From: Spartobacteria bacterium UBA695
GTDB lineage: Bacteria > Verrucomicrobiota > Verrucomicrobiia > Chthoniobacterales > Chthoniobacteraceae
NCBI GenBank assembly: GCA_002298145.1
Contig: DBMP01000008.1
Span: 106,643 to 170,642, forward strand
DNA: 64,000 nucleotides
Direction: 5' to 3'
A model generated the notes under the pieces. The model was not told where the DNA came from, did not search any database, and saw only the letters and a list, made by a program, of their open reading frames with translations. Below are positions 53,966 through 62,339 of the stretch, one piece after another; within the stretch, counting starts at the first letter, position 1; every line of letters starts with the position of its first letter. The translations under genes were made by a program, and so were the position numbers.

Positions 53966-54985
53966 ATGTCCTACCACGACCTTGAAGCGAAACTCCTCGA
54001 CTGGATGGCCCGCCCCGCAGGCGGCATTCCCGAGGCAGAGTTCGACGCCTTGGCACTGGAAATCCACCACTTTCAGCGCGAAGCCAACGCCCCGTACGAC
54101 CAGTTTTGCCGTCACGAAAAAGCGCGCGTAAAGCACTGGTGGGAGATCCCGGCGGTGCCAACGAGTGCCTTTCGCCACGCCGCCCTGCGCACATTCCCCG
54201 CCGCCTCCGCCGTCACCACCTTCCGCACCAGCGGCACCACCGGCGAAGGCTACGGCAGCCACCACTTTTGCTCCACGCGACTCTACGACGCCTCCATCCT
54301 CCGCGCCTGGCAGGCCCTGTCGCTCCCCTCGGCCCCCCAGATCATCCTGACCCAGCGCCCCGGCGACGCCCCCCACTCCTCCCTCAGCCACATGATGGGA
54401 ACACTCAGCACACTCGGCCCCCAGACCTGGGCCATCGACGCGGGCGGCAGCCTGGACGTAGACGCCGTTCGCACCACAGCCTCCGAGGGCCCAGTGCTCA
54501 TCCTCGGCACGGCCCTGGCCTTCCTGCACCTCATCGAAACACTCGGAACAGATCGGATTCCCCTCGCCCCGGGCAGCTTCGCCATGGAAACAGGCGGCTA
54601 CAAAGGCACCGGACGGACCCTCACCAAAGCCGCGCTTTACGAGAAAATGCGGGGCACCTTCGGCCTCGCACCGGAAGCCATCCTCAACGAATACAGCATG
54701 ACCGAGCTCAGCTCACAATGGTACACCCGCGGCTTGGGGGGAGCCCACCACGGGCCGGACTGGACCCGCGTGCGCGTAGTCGACCCCGAGAGCGGCGAAG
54801 AAGCCGCCGCCGGCGAACGGGGCATGCTGCGCCTCTACGACCTGGCCAACCTTGGTTCCGTCGCCGCGATCCAGACCCAGGACCTCGCCATTCGCCGGGG
54901 CGGCGACTTCGAACTCCTGGGGCGCGACCCCAACGCCATCGCGCGCGGCTGTTCGCGTTCGGCGGACGAACTCCTATCGCAGTAG
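53966..54985 (+). CDS. LuxE-like acyl-protein synthetase (ANL superfamily)
   Basis: The 339-residue protein has the adenylate-forming signature FRTSGTTGEGYGSHHF near residues 86-101, EYSMTELSSQW (adenine/acyl region) and a short C-terminal lobe (LYDLANLGSVAAIQTQDLAIRRGGDFELLGR). The short length matches LuxE, which activates fatty acids and passes them to the acyl-CoA reductase LuxC. No LuxC, LuxD or luciferase gene is present, so the acceptor is unknown. It starts behind a good AGAGGA Shine-Dalgarno. Confidence 0.82.
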   Translation: MSYHDLEAKLLDWMARPAGGIPEAEFDALALEIHHFQREANAPYDQFCRHEKARVKHWWEIPAVPTSAFRHAALRTFPAASAVTTFRTSGTTGEGYGSHHFCSTRLYDASILRAWQALSLPSAPQIILTQRPGDAPHSSLSHMMGTLSTLGPQTWAIDAGGSLDVDAVRTTASEGPVLILGTALAFLHLIETLGTDRIPLAPGSFAMETGGYKGTGRTLTKAALYEKMRGTFGLAPEAILNEYSMTELSSQWYTRGLGGAHHGPDWTRVRVVDPESGEEAAAGERGMLRLYDLANLGSVAAIQTQDLAIRRGGDFELLGRDPNAIARGCSRSADELLSQ

Positions 54986-55041
54986 CGCGGCAGGGGTCAC
55001 TCGTTCCAGAAGCAGAGAGTCGAAAATACCCGAAAAGAAAG

Positions 55042-55115
55042 TGCGCCCGGGGTGACTCGAACACCCGACCCACGGTTTAGAAAACCGTTGCTCTATCCGG
55101 CTGAGCTACGGGCGC
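55042..55115 (-). tRNA. tRNA-Arg (anticodon TCT)
   Basis: A full cloverleaf on the minus strand has acceptor stem GCGCCCG/CGGGCGC, anticodon stem ACGGT/ACCGT around loop TTTCTAA with anticodon TCT, T-stem GGGTG/CACCC and discriminator A. The CCA end is not encoded, unlike the tRNA-Val in this window. Confidence 0.96.
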
Positions 55116-55378
55116 ATGTGGCTCCGATAGAACCAACGTACCAGGGACTTCTAAAGGTTCGAGGGCCGCAAATCAAGCGCTTGCTGAAAACAAAAGCTTC
55201 CTCACTTCCGCGCAAACCGCCGCCCGATGGCTCGCCAGAAAGAACTCCGATTTGCACGCGCCGTTCTTTTCCCCCCTCCTCGTGCCTCCGAACATCCGGG
55301 GCCTTGAGGCCGCTCGATTAAGCAGGCACCAACGCTTCGGCTGTGCGTTTGTTTTTAAGGGGGGAAAGGCATCGATTT
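55116..55378. other. Intergenic region between tRNA-Arg and the sulfatase gene
   Basis: The 263 bases carry the upstream region of tRNA-Arg and the sulfatase promoter. A 10-base palindrome CAAGCGCTTG lies at 55174-55183. A strong Shine-Dalgarno run (AAGGGGGGAAAGG, 55358-55370) precedes the sulfatase ATG. No gene is seen. Confidence 0.55.
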
Positions 55379-57055
55379 ATGACACCACGGATTCTTGAAG
55401 GGGGCATCTTGGCCGCGGCGGCGGCGGTTACGTTATGGGGAGCAGCGCCCCAGGCTTCCGCGGCGGAGAAAAAGCCGAATGTCCTCTTCATCATGGGCGA
55501 TGATATCGGCTGGTTCAATATCGGCGCTTATCACCGGGGCATCATGTCCGGCAAAACGCCCAATCTGGACAAACTTGCCGCGCAGGGGATGCTTTTTACC
55601 GACTATTACGCCGAGGCAAGCTCCACGGCGGGGCGGGCCAATTTCATCACGGGCCAGCTGCCGGTTCGCACGGGCCTGACCACGGTGGGCCAAGCCGGTG
55701 CGGATGTAGGGCTCCCCGCCCAGGCGGTCACGGTCGCAACGGTGCTCAAAGCCCAGGGCTACGCCACGGGCCAGTTTGGGAAAAACCATCTCGGCGATCT
55801 CAATAAATACCTGCCCACGGTGCATGGCTTTGATGAATTCTTTGGCTACCTCTATCACCTCGACGCGATGTCCGATCCCTATTGGTTTGACTACCCGCAG
55901 GATTGGATCGACAAGACCGGCCCTCGTGATTTGGTTCACTGCTGGGCGACGAATACGGAGGACCCCACGGAGATGCCGCGCTGGGGCCGGGTGGGGAAAC
56001 AAAAGATCGTGGACGAGGGCCCCTTGGCGCCTTTTCCGAACATGACGGATCGCCAGAGTTGGCAGGTGGGCCGGCCAGCGAAGTACAATATGGAGACCTT
56101 TGATGAGGTGCTCGTCAAAGCCTCCTGCGACTTCATGGACAAGGCGAAAAATGACGGCAATCCCTTCTTCATCTGGCACAACACGACGCGTATGCACGTG
56201 TTCACCTACCTTTCGCCCCAATATCAGGCGTTGATGAATGCCGGGAGCAACTACGGATTGGAAGAGGCGGGCATGGCGCAGTTGGATGACAGTGTCGGCG
56301 CGCTCTTGAAACATCTCGAGGAGATCGGCGAGGCCGACAATACTATTGTGGTATTCACCACGGATAACGGCGCGGAGGTCTTCACTTGGCCCGATGGCGG
56401 GATGACGCCGTTCCGGGCAACCAAGGGGACGGTTTTCGAAGGCGGCTTTCGCGTACCTTGTATTATTCGATGGCCCGGAAACGTACAGCCAGGCAGCATT
56501 GAAAACGGCCTCTTCTCGGGTCTCGACTGGCTCCCCACTCTCGCCGCCGCGGCGGGTAATAAGGACATCACCGAGCAGCTTCTCAAAGGCGTAAAGCTGG
56601 GCGATCGAACCTATAAAAACCATCTCGACGGCTACAATCAGCTCGATTTACTCCAGGGCAAGGGGCCTTCGGCTCGCCACGAGATTTTCTACTTCGGCGG
56701 GCCTAAGCTCGGGGCGCTCCGCATTGACGATTTCAAGTTCCAGTTCTTCCAACAGCCTTACGGATGGCCGGGGGAAAAGTTGACGACAGACATGCCCACC
56801 ATCATCAATATCCGCCAGGACCCCTTCGAGCGAACCCCGCTCACCCGGGGCGAGACGACGAACAATGGCGCGGGCGGCTACATGAACGACTTTTATGCGC
56901 GGGAGTTTTGGCGCTTCGTGATGGTCCAGAAATACGTGGAGAGGCTGGCGGCAACCGCTATCGACTATCCGCCGATGCAAACCCCGGCCAGCTTCAACCT
57001 TGAGGCCATCAAGCGGGAGATTGAGCAAAAGATCCGGAATCACGAGGGGGATTAA
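55379..57055 (+). CDS. Arylsulfatase, Ser-type (S-T-A-G-R active site)
   Basis: The 558-residue protein has a signal peptide (residues 1-29, near ASAAEK) and the alkaline-phosphatase-like sulfatase fold: FIMGDDIGWFNIGAYHRG with metal aspartates, ASSTAGRANFITGQ, FGKNHLGDL, HNTTRMHVFT and FTTDNGAE. The formylglycine site is S82-T-A-G-R86. Related enzymes that I know have QSCTAGR here, so the cysteine is replaced by serine, and Ala stands where most have Pro. Ser-type sites are matured by radical SAM enzymes, and one is encoded by the convergent neighbour. I start at 55379, behind a strong Shine-Dalgarno. It removes sulfate esters in the periplasm; the substrate is unknown. Confidence 0.9.
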   Translation: MTPRILEGGILAAAAAVTLWGAAPQASAAEKKPNVLFIMGDDIGWFNIGAYHRGIMSGKTPNLDKLAAQGMLFTDYYAEASSTAGRANFITGQLPVRTGLTTVGQAGADVGLPAQAVTVATVLKAQGYATGQFGKNHLGDLNKYLPTVHGFDEFFGYLYHLDAMSDPYWFDYPQDWIDKTGPRDLVHCWATNTEDPTEMPRWGRVGKQKIVDEGPLAPFPNMTDRQSWQVGRPAKYNMETFDEVLVKASCDFMDKAKNDGNPFFIWHNTTRMHVFTYLSPQYQALMNAGSNYGLEEAGMAQLDDSVGALLKHLEEIGEADNTIVVFTTDNGAEVFTWPDGGMTPFRATKGTVFEGGFRVPCIIRWPGNVQPGSIENGLFSGLDWLPTLAAAAGNKDITEQLLKGVKLGDRTYKNHLDGYNQLDLLQGKGPSARHEIFYFGGPKLGALRIDDFKFQFFQQPYGWPGEKLTTDMPTIINIRQDPFERTPLTRGETTNNGAGGYMNDFYAREFWRFVMVQKYVERLAATAIDYPPMQTPASFNLEAIKREIEQKIRNHEGD

Positions 57056-57090
57056 CCATCCCCGCGCCCCGGAGGTGAGGGAGCACACGG

Positions 57091-58368
57091 CTACATGCGC
57101 GCCACAGGCCGGATCGGCCCCCGACGCAGTTCGGCAGCAAGGCATTCGATCTCCGGCAAGGCATGCGCGAAGTAGCGTTTGAATCCCCGGCAAAGATAAT
57201 TCAGCCCCGGCTCGCCCTCCGCTGTACGCAGGAGGCGGTTCTTCGGGCATTCGCCCCAGCAATCTTTGAGGAACTCACACTCCCGGCACTGGCGGGGCAA
57301 CGCCTCGTTTTTAGCGTAGCCAAAGATCACCTGCTCGCGCGAGAACGCCATTTTGTTCAGCGGGGTTTCGTGCAGGTTGCCGAGGTGGTATTCGGGATAA
57401 ACATAATGATCGCAAGCGTAGATGGAGCCATCGTGTTCGACGGCCAGGCCCTTGCCGCAGAACTCCCCATAAATGCAGAGCTGCGAGGGCATGCCAAGGT
57501 GCTGCGCCACTAGCGTCTCGATCTGGTTGACGTACACGCGGCCCGCGTCCCTCGAGCGCCATTCATCAAAGACGCGGCATAGGAAATAGCCCCAGTCCTC
57601 CGGGTCGACCGACCATTCCGTAACCACAGAATGAGGCGAGCCCGGGCGGGATTCGGGATCGCTCTCCGTAGGAAGCGCGGCGACATCCCAACGCTGCGGC
57701 GCGGTGCCGCGGAACGCCCGGTGTTCAACAATGGGGATAAACTGCAGGTAGGTGGCCCCCAGTTCCCGCCGCAGAAATCGGTAAACATCCAGCGGGCGGC
57801 GCGCGTTGAAGCGGTGCACGCATGTCAGCGTGTTAAAAGGCACTTCATACTGGCGCAGAAGCTGGGCCGCCCGAAAAACCTGGTCGAACGTAGGCGCCCC
57901 CCCTTTTGCCACCCGGCAACGGTCGTGGAGTTCCCGAGGACCGTCAATGCTCAGCCCCACCAGAAAGCGGTTCGCCTTCAAGAACGCCGCCCACTCCTCG
58001 TCCAGCAGCGTGCCGTTGGTCTGGAGATCATTCTGAATGCGCTGGCCGGGCCGGGCATACTTTTTCTCCAACGCGACCACCTTCCGGTAAAAATCCAGGC
58101 CCGCCAGCGTCGGCTCCCCACCCTGCCAGGAGAAGACCACATCGCCAGCCGTGACGCCCTCGATGTATTGCCGAATAAAGGCCTCCACGGTTGCCTCACT
58201 CATGCGGCCCGGTCCCGGCCCCTTGGGAAGCTGCGCCTTGCTGAGGTAAAAGCAGTAGGCACAATCAAGGTTACACGCCGAGCCAACCGGCTTGGCCATT
58301 ACGTGGAAGCGGCGTGGCGCGCTGCCTGCCGCCGATGCCGGAGCATCGTACTTATCGGGAGTGGGCAT
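57091..58368 (-). CDS. Anaerobic sulfatase-maturating enzyme (radical SAM, SPASM)
   Basis: The 425-residue protein has the radical SAM cluster C32-x3-C36-x2-C39 (ACNLDCAYCFYL), WQGGEPTLAGLDFYR for SAM binding, LQTNGTLL, GLSIDGPRELHD, and C-terminal cluster cysteines in QLCIYGEFCGKGLAVEHDGSIYACDHYVYPEY and CRECEFLKDCWGECPKNR. Family members oxidise the active-site Cys or Ser of sulfatases to formylglycine without oxygen. The 36-base convergent spacing with the Ser-type sulfatase gene makes that enzyme the likely client. Confidence 0.93.
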   Translation of the reverse strand: MPTPDKYDAPASAAGSAPRRFHVMAKPVGSACNLDCAYCFYLSKAQLPKGPGPGRMSEATVEAFIRQYIEGVTAGDVVFSWQGGEPTLAGLDFYRKVVALEKKYARPGQRIQNDLQTNGTLLDEEWAAFLKANRFLVGLSIDGPRELHDRCRVAKGGAPTFDQVFRAAQLLRQYEVPFNTLTCVHRFNARRPLDVYRFLRRELGATYLQFIPIVEHRAFRGTAPQRWDVAALPTESDPESRPGSPHSVVTEWSVDPEDWGYFLCRVFDEWRSRDAGRVYVNQIETLVAQHLGMPSQLCIYGEFCGKGLAVEHDGSIYACDHYVYPEYHLGNLHETPLNKMAFSREQVIFGYAKNEALPRQCRECEFLKDCWGECPKNRLLRTAEGEPGLNYLCRGFKRYFAHALPEIECLAAELRRGPIRPVARM

Positions 58369-58447
58369 GAGAAGAACGTGTCTTCGTAAATCGAAAACAA
58401 CGTTCTCCCCGCGCTTCTATCCCTGCGGGTTTCGGACCGCGCGAAAT

Positions 58448-59965
58448 TTACCAGGAGCCCCGGCGGCGTCTGCGCCAAGCCAAAAAACCCAGCGCGCCAA
58501 TGAGCAGCGCCCAGGAGTTGGGCTCAGGAACAACGGTGATGGTCACATCGTTGCCATCGCCACCGTTGTAATCCACTTCATAATTCACATCATTATAGGT
58601 AAAGGTGGACGTCGTGGAACCGTTTGAAAGGACCACGTTCGTGCCCGATGCCGTCACCGCGGTAAACTGGCCAATCACCTTCGCAACCGCCGTGCCGTCG
58701 ATCTGAATCAGCGTGATCGTCGCGCCCAGCTCGGTAAGCGCATCCAGCCCGGAAAGCGCCAGCGTACCTGAAAGCGAAACGGAGTCGCTGACCTTTACTA
58801 GGTCGAACGTCCCCGCCGTGGTGCCAGTGATTTGCATTTCCAAGGTCGAGGCGGAGTCGAGCGTCAGGCTCGTTACCGAAATGGTTCCCGGGCTGTTACC
58901 GGGAGCCACGGTGCCGCCCGTGACGTTGACGTTGCCCACCGTGCCGCTGCCGCTCAGGCGGCCGCCGCTGGTTACTTTGACCGTTCCGGAAGTCGCCAGC
59001 GAGCCGTTCACCTTGAGTTCACCCAAGGAGACCGTTGTAAGCCCGGAGTAATTACTAGTGCCCGTCAGCGTCGTGGTGCCGCTGCCGATTTGGTTGACCT
59101 TCAAGCTCCCCGTAAACTTCTGGCTGTAGCTGTTGGCGCTGCTGGCATTGAAATTTACCGTGCCCGAACCGCTTCCTCCGGCAATGACAAGAGGGCCGCT
59201 GCTGGCGCTCAAAGACCCCGTGTAATTACCGCCGTCGCCCAGGTTGAGCGTTCCCACGGAACCGGCATTCGCCCCCACCACCACAGTTCCGCTGCCCACG
59301 GTTACCACGCTGCTGCTGCCGGTGGTTAATGTCCCCGTACCCGATAGGCCCACATTAATCGTTGAAGAAATAGCCACTGTTCCCCCGGTGAGCGTGGCGG
59401 TACCGCTACCTCTGGCTAAATAGCCGATGTCAAGGTTGGCAACACTGCTGACATATCCCCCGCTTACCGTCAAAGACCCTTTGGCGTCCCTCCCTACCCA
59501 GATCCCTTGCTGATCGGCCTTGAGCGTACCACTAGTAACGGTTAGCGCGCCGCTCGATCCATTGCCATAGGCAATATACAAAGTTCCCGTGGTCATTACC
59601 CCGCCATTGATTACCAAAGTCCCTGAACCGTGTCCCCCCACGTAGGTGGTGTTTCCAGAGCCAAAGGTTCCGCTGGTAATCTGCACCGTGCCGGAGGATC
59701 CGGCTTGGTCGGCAACATACGTGTTCGATGCAGTGGTGTTCCCCCCCTTGACGAGCAATGTGGCCGTCCCGGTCGAGCCGATAACCACATCATTGTTATA
59801 GCTAGTGCTCGAAGTCCAGGTGGTGGTGCCCGAGTTATATGTCACCCCGGCACCCGATGCGCTCTGAATCACACCGAACATCCCCGCCAGGACGGCGCAC
59901 AGGCCCAGCCATTTCCCTAACCGGCTTTTTTCAGCCAAGAGTGAGGATTCAAAATGATTTCGCAT
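58448..59965 (-). CDS. PEP-CTERM repeat protein (second)
   Basis: The 505-residue protein has a basic N-terminus and signal helix (about residues 17-38, near SASGAG). Gly/Thr/Ser-rich beta-repeats follow (GSTGTATLLVKGG, TYVGGHGSGTLVINGG, GTLYIAYGNGSSG) and relate to the autotransporter-associated repeats (TSNYSGLTTVSLGELKVNG). The C-terminus is a PEP-CTERM signal: VPEPNSW, a hydrophobic helix and RRRRRGSW. It is a likely surface or matrix protein that needs an exosortase encoded elsewhere. It is divergent from the OmpR-type two-component genes across 190 bases. Confidence 0.88.
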   Translation of the reverse strand: MRNHFESSLLAEKSRLGKWLGLCAVLAGMFGVIQSASGAGVTYNSGTTTWTSSTSYNNDVVIGSTGTATLLVKGGNTTASNTYVADQAGSSGTVQITSGTFGSGNTTYVGGHGSGTLVINGGVMTTGTLYIAYGNGSSGALTVTSGTLKADQQGIWVGRDAKGSLTVSGGYVSSVANLDIGYLARGSGTATLTGGTVAISSTINVGLSGTGTLTTGSSSVVTVGSGTVVVGANAGSVGTLNLGDGGNYTGSLSASSGPLVIAGGSGSGTVNFNASSANSYSQKFTGSLKVNQIGSGTTTLTGTSNYSGLTTVSLGELKVNGSLATSGTVKVTSGGRLSGSGTVGNVNVTGGTVAPGNSPGTISVTSLTLDSASTLEMQITGTTAGTFDLVKVSDSVSLSGTLALSGLDALTELGATITLIQIDGTAVAKVIGQFTAVTASGTNVVLSNGSTTSTFTYNDVNYEVDYNGGDGNDVTITVVPEPNSWALLIGALGFLAWRRRRRGSW

Positions 59966-60155
59966 GTCGTCGAATGTGCTGAGGATTTTCTAAGTAACAG
60001 CGCATCACACCATGGCCGGCGTTCCACGCTTACGGCTCGCACCTTAGCAAAGCGAACATGAATCCAAGATGAATCCAGGGGAGATTTTTTCCTATTTTCA
60101 GGTATCCCAAATTTCTATCCCGCTCCCGGAGAAAACATGCTAAACCACGAGCGAT

Positions 60156-60812
60156 ATGAGAATCTTGATCGTCGAAGATAACAACCGCCTTCGAAAATCG
60201 CTTCTCGATTATCTGCGCGACGAAGGCTTTGCCACAGACGGCGCGGCCAGCGGCGAGGAAGCGCTCTACCACATCGCGCATTATGAATATGACGCAATCG
60301 CGCTCGACATCATGATTCCCGAGCCGGATGGATTCGAGGTTCTTCAGAAAATCCGCCAGGCCGGAGTACGCACTCCCGTACTAATGCTCACAGCCCGCAG
60401 CAGCCTTTCCGACCGACTGCACGGGCTGAACACCGGCGCGGACGACTACTTGATCAAACCCTTCGATATGGAGGAGCTGGTCGCGCGCCTGCGGGCCCTT
60501 ATCCGCCGGGCTGCCAGCAACCCCAATCCCGTGATCCGAGTGGGACCGGTCACCCTCGATACCGCCGCATGCACCGCATTCATCAACAGCCAGCCCGTGG
60601 AACTGACGACACGCGAATTCGCCCTGCTGGAGCTGCTCATCCGGCAACGGGGAGCCGTGGTCTCGCGCGAGGAAATGACCGAACACCTCCTGGATGAGCG
60701 CGACGATTCAATGTCCAACCTGCTGGATGTCTACATCTACCGGCTCCGGCAGAAATTCGGCAAAACAAGGATCCAAACCCGGCGCGGTATGGGCTACCAA
60801 TGGAGCGCATGA
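60156..60812 (+). CDS. OmpR/PhoB-family response regulator
   Basis: The 218-residue protein has a receiver domain (E7/D8, phospho-acceptor D51 in IALDIMIPEPDG, K in YLIKPFDMEEL) and a winged-helix DNA-binding domain (ELTTREFALLELLIRQRGAVVSREEM, VYIYRLRQKFGKTRIQTRRGMGYQW). It overlaps the kinase gene and forms a two-component pair with it. It faces the PEP-CTERM gene, which could be a target; that is positional inference. Confidence 0.95.
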   Translation: MRILIVEDNNRLRKSLLDYLRDEGFATDGAASGEEALYHIAHYEYDAIALDIMIPEPDGFEVLQKIRQAGVRTPVLMLTARSSLSDRLHGLNTGADDYLIKPFDMEELVARLRALIRRAASNPNPVIRVGPVTLDTAACTAFINSQPVELTTREFALLELLIRQRGAVVSREEMTEHLLDERDDSMSNLLDVYIYRLRQKFGKTRIQTRRGMGYQWSA

Positions 60813-62227
60813 CCCCGTTGCGCGACAGCATCCAGTGGAGGATTTTCCTCTACTACACCGCTATTTTTTCCGTAGCGGTCGCCCTGCTGTTTGCCGGACA
60901 TTTCTGGACCACGTTACAGAGCGCGCGGCGCATGGCGGAAACGCGGATGCAAAAACACGCGGTGCAAATGCGCCCCTTGGCCTTCCCTCCGCCGGATTTT
61001 TCAAAAATGGATGGACAGCCCCGTCCCGCGGAACCTCCGGTGATGCGGGGCCCGGTGAACAACCGCGATTTTCATAAAACTGTGGCAAAATTAGAACGAG
61101 AGCAAATCTATGTGATCCTCGTTAATTGGCGGGGGGAGGAAATCTACCGTTCGCAGAATGCGCCTCGGGACTTTTGCGTCAGCACGCCACCTGGCGGACC
61201 GTTGACTTTGAAGCCGGGCGCCCGGTCCCTTGGCGTGGAGGTTCACACGCGGATCGGGGATGTCATCGCACTGGGCCAACCCCGCAAGGTCGTCGAATTA
61301 CTGGCGCTGCACACCCTACCCCAGACCGTCGCGGCGGCGGTCTCCGTTCTGGGCCTCTTTTCTTTCTTCGGCTTCCGGCTCATCAAGCACGGTCTCAAAC
61401 CCATCCGGGATATCAGCCGGGCCGCCGAGCACATTGCCAGTGGAGCCCTTTCGGAACGCATCGCCATCCCCTCCCAACGCTCCGAACTCGGCCAGTTGGC
61501 CAACGTGCTGAACCACACCTTCAACCAACTGGAGAGCGTTCTGCTTCGGCAAAAGCAATTCACCGCCGACGCCTCTCATGAACTTCGCACGCCGGTCGCA
61601 TCCATCCTGGCGGACTGCGAATTTTCGCTCAAGCGCGAGCGCACGCCCGAGCGCTACCGGGAAACCATCGCAGTCTGCCATGAAGCCGCCCGGCACATGC
61701 GCAAAATCATCGAGTCCCTGGGCCTGCTGGCTCGTTTCGATGCCAAAGAGCAGGAGCTAAAAAAAACGCCGTGCGACCTCGCTTGCGTCGCCTCCCAAGC
61801 CCTTGCGCTCGTCCAGCCCTTGGCACGGGAACATACCGTTGAAATTTCATCAGAGCTTAACCCCGCATCCTGCCGGGGCGACACGGCGCGCCTGGAGCAA
61901 GTCGCCGTCAATCTCCTCTCCAACGCGATCCTCTACAACCAGGCCTCAGGCAAAGTGCATCTGCGCACCGGCACCGCAGGAGGGAACGCATTTCTAGTCG
62001 TGGAGGATAACGGCCCCGGCATTCCCGAAGATAAAATCGAGCGCATTTTCGATCGGTTTTTCCGCCTGGATACCACTCGCCGTCATCCCGAAAGCGGGAG
62101 CGGCCTCGGGCTGGCCATCTGCAAAGCCATTATGGATGCGCACGGAGGAGAGATCAAAGCCACGAGCAAGGCAGGCAAGGGCAGCGTCCTGGCCGTCACC
62201 CTGGAAGCCACACCGTCGACCGAATAG
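60800..62227 (+). CDS. Membrane sensor histidine kinase, HAMP-HisKA-HATPase
   Basis: The 475-residue kinase has two membrane helices (about residues 12-35 and 175-195) around a periplasmic domain rich in Pro, a HAMP linker (GLKPIRDISRAAEHIASGALSERI), HisKA with DASHELRTPVASI (H260), and HATPase motifs NLLSNAILYN, DNGPGIPEDKI, RFFR and SGLGLAI. It is the partner of the OmpR-type regulator. The start at 60800 overlaps the regulator by 13 bases; an ATG at 60809 forming ATGA with the stop is equally plausible. Confidence 0.93.
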   Translation: MERMTPLRDSIQWRIFLYYTAIFSVAVALLFAGHFWTTLQSARRMAETRMQKHAVQMRPLAFPPPDFSKMDGQPRPAEPPVMRGPVNNRDFHKTVAKLEREQIYVILVNWRGEEIYRSQNAPRDFCVSTPPGGPLTLKPGARSLGVEVHTRIGDVIALGQPRKVVELLALHTLPQTVAAAVSVLGLFSFFGFRLIKHGLKPIRDISRAAEHIASGALSERIAIPSQRSELGQLANVLNHTFNQLESVLLRQKQFTADASHELRTPVASILADCEFSLKRERTPERYRETIAVCHEAARHMRKIIESLGLLARFDAKEQELKKTPCDLACVASQALALVQPLAREHTVEISSELNPASCRGDTARLEQVAVNLLSNAILYNQASGKVHLRTGTAGGNAFLVVEDNGPGIPEDKIERIFDRFFRLDTTRRHPESGSGLGLAICKAIMDAHGGEIKATSKAGKGSVLAVTLEATPSTE

Positions 62228-62339
62228 CCGCCGCACCGATGCAATCCGCTGAAAACGGCCCGAAAATCCCACCCCACACGCCGGAATAAAGCTGGCAAGA
62301 GTGAGAATCATAGCGCAAATATCCCCTGCGCCCCAAAAC

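Noticed and set aside
55042..55378. Integration site beside tRNA-Arg
   Set aside because: No integrase gene, duplicated tRNA end or foreign base composition is seen nearby.
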